A stretch of 64,000 nucleotides of DNA from assembly GCA_963580285.1 (NCBI GenBank), contig OY757019.1, positions 59,788,587 through 59,852,586 of the forward strand, given 5' to 3'. The notes beneath the pieces were generated by a model. That model had not been told where the DNA came from. It ran no database searches and worked only from the letters and a program-made list of their open reading frames with translations. Source of the stretch: Lucinisca nassula (taxonomy: Eukaryota > Mollusca > Bivalvia > Lucinida > Lucinidae). Below, piece by piece: positions 56,163 to 64,000 of the stretch; within the stretch, counting starts at the first letter, position 1, and the number at the start of each line of letters is the position of its first letter. A program made the translations under genes and the position numbers.

Positions 56163-56448
56163 ATCACAAAAACACGCCTATATAATTTTGACCCCCCCCC
56201 CCCCCTCGAGCCCCACTTTTATATAGTGAAACTGGGGTTTACAGGGGTAACCGTATTTTTCCTATTTCTGCTCTAAAATATAGATTGTGGTAACTCGTTA
56301 GAACCGCCTCGATGAGGCGGTTCTAACGAGTACCAACAATCTATATTTTGAGCAGAAATAAGAAAAAATTCACAATTTTTCATCTTAAAATCTTCATTTT
56401 TTCGGCGATAAAGGTTACAATGTATTGGTATAGGCGTGTTTTCGTAAT
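56163..56448. mobile_element. MITE-E, full length
   Basis: ATCACAAAAACACGCCTATA to TATAGGCGTGTTTTCGTAAT. Long core hairpin centred near 56313. C run at about 56190-56204. Confidence 0.92.
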
Positions 56449-57059
56449 TATAAGTGACACCATCAGTAGCATTCACCGGTGTCTAGGGTGCTCGTCTTAT
56501 AACGTTATCCGACAACGTTTGAAATCAGCCATCCAATTTTAAATAGTTAAATATGAAGAAGCAGTCTTTCCTTAACTTCTCACAATTCCACATAAATATC
56601 CTGGTTCGTCTTCTTTTTTTTCAAAAACAGGTATCTAATCACTGCTCTGTACTTAATTTGTTAAGAAAATTCGGCAACACTGACTGCTATGTTATGTTAC
56701 CTCGCATGGACTATACAAATACTAGACTGACGGGTAAAATTTTGCGTAACCATGTATAAACATTGATGTATATTATGTGAAAAGTGTGCACTTGACACGG
56801 ATCAGAAACTGGGTTAGGCCAATTAAATATTAAATGACCCTCGTATATATTGGAAATCCACTATACAACTTAGTATAATATTTTGCAGGGTTTGTAGTGT
56901 TGTAAGCGGTAAATGAGCTGTGACAAGGAAAAATGTTTCGTCGGGCATGTCCACACAGATAAAAGTCAGACCAACTTATGTGAACGCGCAGGCTGACCAG
57001 AATCTAAGCTGTGCGTCCGCCATATGGATGTTTGTAGACTCAAAATTCGTCTTTGCATT
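56449..57059. other. Unrecognised stretch
   Basis: No supported gene. A short GCAGGCTGACCAG core near 56990. Confidence 0.4.
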
Positions 57060-57593
57060 TTAAAGGTGCATTATTGAGCTATCTGTAAAAAATGCTTCCA
57101 AAAATAAAATACATATAGCAGGTATTTTTCTTTAAAACAATACAAATGAATGCATTTTATGCAAAAATGCGAACAATTATGATGACAGGTAAACGAGTTT
57201 GACAGGGATTCCCTAACTAGGTTTCCAACGCTAGTTAAATCTATTTTTAGTTCGTGACAAAAATAGAATCCCCATATACGACGTTATGCGACGTTCATTT
57301 TTGGCCTTGTTTGCTTAGGCCACGCCTGAATCGGAAACAAATATGACGCTGAATACCTTGCCATAAGTAACGACACTCAGAGACGATACTGTCGCCATGT
57401 ATGTGTAAAGTGACAGATTTATTTTTAGAACAGAAATTCCGAACACATGTCCAGAGCGAAGGGTAAACACGAATGAAAACAACCATTTTCACAAAGTTCT
57501 GAAGCTGTATTTGGCTCCAAAAGTGTAGTATGCATTGAAGATAAAAACCAGAAAAAAAATTTGAGACCCGGTAGCTCAATAATGCACCTTTAA
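57060..57593. mobile_element. MITE-L with TTAA ends
   Basis: TTAAAGGTGCATTATTGAGC at 57060 and GCTCAATAATGCACCTTTAA at 57593 are perfect inverted ends around about 530 bp with no convincing ORF. Confidence 0.88.
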
Positions 57594-57690
57594 CCCATTG
57601 CATGCGAGAAACCCCTAAATGGGTACCTTGACAAACAGCGCAGGCCCAGATCAGACACCTGCACTATTTGCTAACAGCATTTTCCATCAC
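57590..57690 (+). mobile_element. MITE-A 5' part sharing its TTAA with MITE-L
   Basis: TTAACCCATTGCATGCGAGA, and a broken hairpin CAGGCCCAGATCAGACACCT. The 3' half is missing. Confidence 0.7.
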
Positions 57691-58520
57691 ATAGAATAAA
57701 AACAAACATACAGGCCTGATACGCTTTATATGACAAATGGACTTGTCCAACAAATAGCACAAGTATACAATGCGTTAACAGTGAATGTTGTATTCGCAGA
57801 ATGTGCATATTCGAAGACACGGTTTCCCTTGACAAGGCTCAAAATGGGAAAACGGTGAAACGAAACACTCAGAAATAATGTTATTACGAGTAACTAAAGT
57901 GACTTTGTCACGAAACCCGTAAGAAGTGCATAGAAAACAGAAATTACTAAGATGTAATTTTAATGATGTTGTCACAACATTCTTAAAACTTGTTGACACA
58001 TTAAATTAATTTAATTAGATGTTTTCATACGAGGTTAACAAGCCCCTGTATAAAGTGTAATGTTTTCTTTCATGGGCGTTAAACTGATTTTATTTCGACG
58101 AAAATTTATGATATTATTATTATAATTATTTCTGTTCGGACCAAATATTGTCGGTGCTCGTCAGGACCGCATCGGGGAGGTGGTTCTAATGTATACCCAG
58201 ATTCTATACATTGGATCAGAAATAAGAAGCGTAATGTTTATACTTGCAAATAAGTAAAATTCCTATATTAAAACCACCTTTGGGACTGTTCAAAGGTGGT
58301 CTTAAAGACGACTTTTGAACAGTCCCAAAGTTGGTCTCTGATCAGAGGACACTGTAAGCAGAAAACACCAAGAAAGAACAACTGCAACCTACCAAATAAA
58401 CTTTTTTAAAGCAGAATTAGTTTCAATTTTAGATGGTCCTAATAGCGGTACTTCTCTGTACCTTTTATTCCCAAAATATTGTGGGAATTATTCCTGACAC
58501 TAGGATAAGAAATATATTTT
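57691..58520. other. Unrecognised stretch with two hairpins
   Basis: A MITE-E-like core at about 58150-58210, and a long inverted repeat at 58273-58335 (TTTGGGACTGTTCAAA against TTTTGAACAGTCCCAAA). Confidence 0.5.
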
Positions 58521-59551
58521 TAAAGGACCAAAATATCGATTTCATTCTAAAATTGATTTCAATAAGTGCAGAGATGAAATCGCTGCTGCTTTGAATGAAT
58601 TGGGTAATCGATGGTGTAAACTAGAGTATGTTTAGCATAAAGCTCTCTTTCATTTTGAAACTAGTGAACAAACGAATTTCTTTCTACGCTCAAAATACGA
58701 ACATATTACCTCCTAAACATAAGACGTTTTTACATAAGATTTGGTACTAAGTTATTTAGACAAGTTGTGGGTATTCCGATGGATACAAATTGAGCACCCC
58801 TTGTGGCTGATCTGTTCTTGTTTTGTTATGAAAGAGACTTCATGATGTCCATTTCCGTTGAAAACCAATCTGAAATCATTGAAGCCTTCAGCTCGACTTC
58901 TAGATATTTGGATGATTTTTTAAATATTGACAATGCCTATTTCGATGGTTTGATCAGTCAGAATTACCACCCAGAACTTGAGTCAAATAAAGCAAATTCT
59001 TCTGATACCGAGGCCTCGTTTTTGGATTTACATCTGTCTATTGTAGATGGGTTTGTTTCTTGCAAAATTTATGATAAACGCTTTGATTTTGATTTTGAGA
59101 TGGTAAATTTTCCTTTTTTGGATGGTGATGTTTCTCGTGCGGCATCCTATGGTGTTTATATTTCACAATTAATTCAATTTGCCAAAGTGTTTAGTCATGT
59201 AACTGACTTCAACACTCGTAATAAATTGTTAACTTCTAAACTTCTTAATCAGGGTTATCGGTATCATTTCAAAATTTTATAGACGTCATTCCGATTTCAT
59301 TTCAAAATTCAATGTTGGACTTACAACGTCTATCGGAACCCGAATTTTATGGTGACTTAGTATATAGATTCAGGAAAATATATAAATGCAATAACTTCAG
59401 CACCCAATTTCATAAAATCATTCTTCGATATAAAAATATAGGGTACGGCATAAAAGTTATACGACAGACTGCATGCATGGTAGTTAACCCAATCACGATT
59501 GACAACGTTGTTTCCCTCTTTAAATGCACGCCGGTGGGTCAGATTCTATGA
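58521..59551 (+). pseudogene. Reverse-transcriptase retroelement RT-P, inactivated
   Basis: Upstream pieces (KIDFNKCRDEIAAALNE, NRWCK), then GIPMDTN and TGA where a Cys would be expected, then APLVADLFLFCYERDFMMS. The catalytic YxDD motif is STSRYLDDFLNID, followed by EASFLDLHLSIVDGFVSCKI and NFPFLDGDVSRAASYGVYIS. A frameshift near 59280 moves to LSEPEFYGDLVYRFRKI and VVNPITIDNVVSLFKCTPVG. This family copies RNA to DNA. Which retroelement order it belongs to (Penelope-like or other) I cannot settle. Confidence 0.8.
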
Positions 59552-60030
59552 CGGTTCCAGCATAAAAGCTTACTGAGAATTAGAGAGTATCTAATTTTAT
59601 GTAATGTTGGTTGGTGTCTGATGCTCTGTCTCTGGTCGGGCCCATCGGAGTCTAACTGGTGGTCTTCTTTTGCTCCAGCATTTCGGTGGTTTCTTGCTGT
59701 CGAGTCCTCACCGTTGTTTCATCTCTGTGGTTGTTTGATTCTTGTGTTCACCGAGATGTTGCACTGATGAGTTAGGAGGCCTTCATGCGGACTGAACAAA
59801 TTATTTGTCTAAATCACGACGGAAATCAGGGCGAGGAGTGTGGCCACGTAAAATCGATTTTAGCCCACCAGTGGAATTCGTTTCACTGACCGTTCCAAGG
59901 TGGTTCTTCTGTCGCGATTTATTTTTGTTATGGTTTGACTTTGAGTGGGTGTATCGCTTATATATATTTGTTTTGGGTCGATTCCTGATCATTGCCTTCA
60001 CTTCTATTTTACAAGGGGTCTACTCGGTTG
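59552..60030 (+). mobile_element. 3' UTR of RT-P
   Basis: Shared with 48970-49545 and, in its last part, with 32443-32640 on -. Ends near CATTGCCTTCACTTCTATTT. Confidence 0.75.
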
Positions 60031-60310
60031 CTTGAATTATAATTCTACCCACTTTACATTGGACCCCCCCCCCCCCACACACACAAACACATACATAAAG
60101 GGAAACTGCCAAACAAGCAGGGCAGGCGTAGATCAGATGTCGCCTTTTGCGGTGTCTGATCAGGGCTTTGTTGAACTGTATTTTTTTCATTTCACTCCCA
60201 TAAGAAGAATTGGATTTGCCAAATGGGAAATTTGCGTGTGGTCAATTTCGATAAACTTTGGAGTCTAAAAATTGTGCTCAGATTCCTCCTGTTGATAATG
60301 TCTGACATGT
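60031..60310. other. C run, CA run and a MITE-A core
   Basis: Hairpin remnant CAGATGTCGCCTTTTGCGGT near 60134. The ORF crossing it is not supported. Confidence 0.45.
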
Positions 60311-60472
60311 GAAGAACTGGTAAGTATTCGTCACACCTGTGAAGAACTGGTGCAACGGTTTCTTGGGTGTGAAGAATTGGTACCAATTCCTCACTAATGT
60401 AAAGAATTCTTTGATAATTTCTGTCGTGTAAAGAATTGGTAAGTATTCATCACACCTGTGATCTTTTTTTTC

Positions 60473-60506
<34 letters not shown>

Positions 60507-60728
60507 TTTTTTTTTTTTTGGTGGGAGGGGGGGGTTAAGAATTGGTACCAATTACCATTACTTGTGTGAAGAATTGGTACCAATCCCTCTTACCTGTGAG
60601 GAATTGGTACCAATTCATATTTCATTCGAAGACTTGGTACCAATTCCTCACACATGAGAAGAATTGGTTCGTATACTTCACACATGCGAGGAATCGGTAC
60701 CAAATCCTCACACATGTGAAGATTCTCA
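60311..60728 (+). repeat. 30-bp tandem repeat with a palindromic core
   Basis: About twelve units. Core starts at 60314, 60344, 60374, 60404, 60433, then 60539, 60571, 60601, 60631, 60661, 60691 and 60721. The consensus core GAATTGGTACCAATTC is a perfect 16-bp palindrome, joined by CTCACACATGTGAA-like links. A TTA/T/G run (about 60474-60535) interrupts it. Confidence 0.9.
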
Positions 60729-60959
60729 AATAGTCGTCTGCATCTATACCAGCTTACAGGTCACTGGTGGCTAAGTTACAAAATTTGACCGTGTTTGGAA
60801 ATAAGTTAGGGTAAACCTAGGGACATCCTTTGAACAAATTATGAAATACCGACTTTACAACGGTGCGCATTTCATTGACTTGTTAACGTTATGGTCTGAT
60901 CATTTAAAGATATACTATGTACCAACGTTAAGGGAATGGATACACTTTCAGGGGAGGCG

Positions 60960-61195
60960 CACACAAGTACTGGTAAAACGTTTAGAGGATTTAAACCTGC
61001 CCAGGTAAAGTGGTGCGAGTTGGACCGTCCATGCATATAAACCCTATTGGTTTCATTGGGCTGCAGGGCGTGAAATGTCATTTCATCACAGTGTCGGGTA
61101 CAAGTCCCACAAAATTAGAAGCAACATCTCCAAAATGACCTTTATAGTGTTGACGGGGACGTTAAACCTCATATCAACCAACCAACCAACCAACT
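60960..61195 (+). mobile_element. SINE-A copy, 5'-truncated
   Basis: From CACAAGTACTGGTAAAACG to GACGTTAAACCTCATATC, with an (AACC)n tail. Confidence 0.85.
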
Positions 61196-61400
61196 CCTGC
61201 CAAAGTATTTTGTCTCCCATAACAATAGCGGTCAACTCTTAAAGGAAAGAATTTGCTCCTTAGGAGCAAATTCTTTCCTTTAAGAGTTGATCCCTTTTTC
61301 TGTGGGACAGAGATTTTAGAAAGCGAACAGGAAGTTCTGAAAGTTGTCTCCCGTTGAAAAATGGCGGAAAAATATGCCATTTGTTCCCATACCCCCTTAA
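61196..61400 (-). mobile_element. MITE-K part (-) with a perfect internal hairpin
   Basis: Ends TTGTTCCCATACCCCCTTAA and contains GTTGAAAAATGGCGGAAAA, as in the copy at 33616. The hairpin at 61232-61290 has perfect 29-bp arms and a one-base loop. Confidence 0.75.
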
Positions 61401-61769
61401 AATGAAACACCTTTACCCTTTAATGACCAATAGAATGTTTCATCTAATAGCTCTGAACTATTCTCAAAATATAATTGTTGCCAGGTTTATTATATTTGTT
61501 TTTGTTTGAGTTTTACACCATACCATATTTCAGCAAACTGCAAAGACTCTGATCAGACGCAGCAGAACGCGGCGTCCGATCAGGGTTTTCAATATTTGAC
61601 AATATCCATTTTGCAACGCTAGGCATAAACGGTTTAATGCACAACCATGATAAATATCACATCGCAAATTTGTACATCTGGCAAATTTGAGCAACTTAGA
61701 AAAGTGACTCATAATAATACTTAAAAATGATAAATTTCAATTTGTTTAGAATATATATGTCATTTTTTA
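61401..61769. other. MITE scrap and unrecognised sequence
   Basis: Palindrome GATCAGACGCAGCAGAACG...GCGTCCGATCAGGG at about 61548-61585. Confidence 0.5.
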
Positions 61770-61993
61770 CCCATTTAGTACCGGTAACCCCAAAACGGGT
61801 ATCCTGGCAAACAGTGCAGCCTATATCAGACGCCACAGAACGCGGCGTCTGATCAGGGCCTACACTATTTGCAAAAAGTTCAGCCATTTTCCAAATTAAT
61901 TTTGAAGAAAACACAGCCTGACACCCCTAAATTCTAAAATGGAATCCTGCTATATATAAGGAGGAAGATTCCATTTGGTACAAAAAGGGTTAA
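61770..61993 (+). mobile_element. MITE-A, full length
   Basis: CCCATTTAGTACC start, GGTACAAAAAGGGTTAA end, and a complete core hairpin at about 61806-61872. Confidence 0.9.
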
Positions 61994-62522
61994 ACCTGTG
62001 CCTGACAGAACATATTCGCCCATTAGCACATTTATATATGTTTAAATATGTAACTTAAGAAAGTATTAGTCAGGGACTTAAATACAGTATACAACATTAA
62101 CCTTGAAAAGTTTTCTGAATGAATCGTACCTCTAACCAAATTAACTTTCCTTCAAATACTGAAAAGCAGATTCGATTGCCGAAAATGCATTAAATCAGTT
62201 GACCACGCCCGATCAAACTGATTCCGATTATGTCTAGAACGTCTACTCTCTTCTATCGATAGTAGAATCGTATCTTTGTGGCGTTTCAAACGAAAACCCA
62301 CATTCTGTGCTATAGAGGAATGTAAGATAAGATAACCGTTGGCATTGATGATCAGAGTTTTATTTTTCTATTCACGACGTAGATCCGAAATCCAAAGTCT
62401 TGTGGAATTAAAAGCTATTGTATTGAGGATATGCTTACGCGAGTGTTTGCAAAAAATCTGAAATTAAAAAAAAAATACTCTACCAACAAAGAATGCAGGC
62501 TTAGAAGCAAAAAAAAAAAAAG
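61994..62522. other. Unrecognised stretch upstream of the tRNA pair
   Basis: No gene recognised; A runs at its end (62508-62520). Confidence 0.4.
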
Positions 62523-62594
62523 TGGAGATGCCGGGGATCGAACCCGGGGCCTTTCACATGCAAAGCGAACGCTCTACCACTGAGCCACATCCCC
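62523..62594 (-). tRNA. tRNA-Ala (UGC)
   Basis: On -, 72 nt, identical to 36588-36659 except one D-arm base (TGGCTC against TAGCTC). Anticodon loop TTTGCAT. All stems pair. The A run on + just before it reads as a T run after the gene on -, a good pol III terminator. Confidence 0.95.
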
Positions 62595-62683
62595 ATGTTG
62601 CGTATGATCTTTGGATTAATGATTCTTTACATAGCCGAGGGTCACTGGCCGCAATTGGCTAAAATAGGCATAAAAGCAAAAAT

Positions 62684-62756
62684 TGGAAATGCCGGAAAAT
62701 CGACCCCGAGGCCTTTCACATGCAAAACGAACGCTCTACCACTGAGCCACATCCCC
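62684..62756 (-). pseudogene. tRNA-Ala-like pseudogene
   Basis: Same layout as the neighbour 162 bp away, but the T arm reads GGGGTCGATTTTCC, which breaks the T stem and alters the B box, and there is one base more. The flanks of both share GATTTTTAACATA-like sequence, so this is a tandem duplicate that decayed. Confidence 0.8.
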
Positions 62757-62810
62757 TTGATACGTAAACCGAAGTCTATTTGGATCATTGATTTTTAACA
62801 TACACGAGCC

Positions 62811-62925
62811 GCCCCGCCCATCGGGGCTTGGAGAAATGCAGTGGGCTGCACGATGCTTCCACGCAGAGCTGATACCGACCGGACAAGAGTACTGGTAATC
62901 CGCTTAGAACGTCTAACTTAAGTTC
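62811..62925 (+). mobile_element. SINE-A 5' part
   Basis: CCGCCCATCGGGGCTTGGAG to ACTGGTAATCCGCTTAGAAC. The 3' half is missing. Confidence 0.8.
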
Positions 62926-62939
62926 CCCTGATGCACAGA

Positions 62940-64000
62940 TGTTCTATGTAAAACATGACTTCAACTGGCACAGTGGTATCTGAGAAGAAGCTGCTTGAAA
63001 TTATGATGGCCATTCAGTCCATGTGACCTTAAGCCAAAGTCATTGAATGACCTTGCCCTTTTATATTTATAGAGGTCCAATTAAGACCTACTTTCTTTTC
63101 ACTAACTACATTTTTGGATAACAGAACTGTTTTACATTTTTCCTATTCAAATGCCTTAGGGCCAAATATGGAGTTGCTTTAAAGTAAATCAAGGTCAACC
63201 CAGGGTCAAAATTTATATAATTGTGAAGGACTCAAGTTTCAAGGTCATCTGAGTTTGATGCCGGAGAAGAAGACGTTCAAAGGGTTTTTACCCTGTATGT
63301 AAATGGTCACTATTTTGTTCATGCGACCTGGATCAATAATATAAAAGTTTGTTCCCGTGAGCCATTGAAGTTCTATGATTCAGATTGGCCCTGCGGTTTC
63401 TGACGAGATATTTGAATATTCAACCCTTGTGACCTTGAGCCAAGGTCATTAGATAACCTTGACCTTTTTGACATTAGTATAGTTCATATAACACCTATTT
63501 GCTTTTCAATTGGATAAAAGCACTGTTTTACCTTGTTCCCTTTCAAACGCCTTAGTGGCCGAATTTGACCTTGCCTTGTAATAGATAAATGTCAATTAAG
63601 TGCCATCATATGTATAACTTTTGTAGGACCCGAAACTCCTTGCTGTTTGCTAAGTTTAAATGTAATCTGACCTGTGCTTTTAGAGAAAAATATTTTATAA
63701 AGTGCTTTACCTCATATGGGCATGGCGGCGATCTTGGTCATGTGACTATGACCAGTTGTACAAACTTTAGTTCCCGTGAGGCAAATATGTTCTTTATAAA
63801 ATATAACTTCAATCTGCCCTGTGCCCTGTGGATTCCGAGGAGAAACTTCTGAAATGCTGATGGTAATTCAATCCTTGTGCCCTTGAGCCAAGGTCGCCTT
63901 TGACATTCATAGCGGCTCATATAAGTCCTGTTTTCATTTCATAAACCTGAAGCATAGGATATGGCTTCAATTGGCCCAGTGGTTTCTGAGGAGACCTTTG
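62940..64000 (+). repeat. Tandem repeat H (unit about 400-450 bp), runs off the window
   Basis: TGACCTTAAGCCAAAGTCAT, TGACCTTGAGCCAAGGTCAT and a third at about 63880 mark successive units. Shared segments include CATATAAGTCCT-like and CAAACGCCTTAG. Confidence 0.8.

Noticed and set aside
57295..57603. 102-codon ORF on - within MITE-L
   Set aside because: No domain; it starts in the terminal repeat and has no transposase features.
60311..60728. CRISPR-like array
   Set aside because: The organism is a eukaryote, the links between cores are short and alike rather than unique spacers, and the period is only 30 bp.

Overview
The window looks like nuclear DNA of a marine bivalve mollusc, probably a heterodont clam. 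The grounds are spliced animal-type exons, tRNA-derived SINEs, a dense crowd of MITEs, CT/GA microsatellites and tandem repeats of kinds common in bivalve assemblies; the clade is inferred. Very little is host coding sequence, and most ORFs elsewhere are read-through of repeats. There is one 200-base assembly gap (13001-13200).

Layout. 1-6630 is the 3' part of a Ty3/Gypsy-type LTR retrotransposon: the end of the integrase, a long extra ORF (1145-3274; zinc-finger-like pairs plus coiled coil), a hairpin and polypurine tract, and a 1.9 kb 3' LTR. It ends inside a 52-bp satellite (6631-11040, about 85 units, with higher-order structure), followed by a 133-bp satellite carrying nuclear-receptor-like sites (11041-11838), nested SINEs, the gap and a dead Tc1-type transposon (13316-14694).

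16.3-24.6 kb is the only clearly genic part. A three-exon gene on + (16342-19772) encodes a 194-aa stand-alone version of the P2X7 receptor C-terminal (ballast) domain. A THAP zinc-finger gene lies on - (first exon 24044-24409, probable last exon 22331-22527). The two are convergent. A small orphan first exon (28868-28923) may start a further gene. tRNA-Ala(UGC) genes lie at 36588-36659 and 62523-62594, with a decayed copy at 62684-62756.

The rest is mobile DNA. SINE-A (about 300 bp, about 15 copies) and tRNA-derived SINE-B (7 copies) share a 3' tail. SINE-C and SINE-D are further tRNA-derived families. Several MITE families have TTAA-type ends (A, B, K, L) or a CACGAAAACACGCC-type end (E), many with a central hairpin. 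There are remains of two reverse-transcriptase families, a mariner, and tandem arrays with units of about 30, 135, 165 and 400 bp. A 1.8 kb TTGG-rich tract lies at 53.8-55.6 kb. The family letters are mine, assigned by comparing copies within this window.
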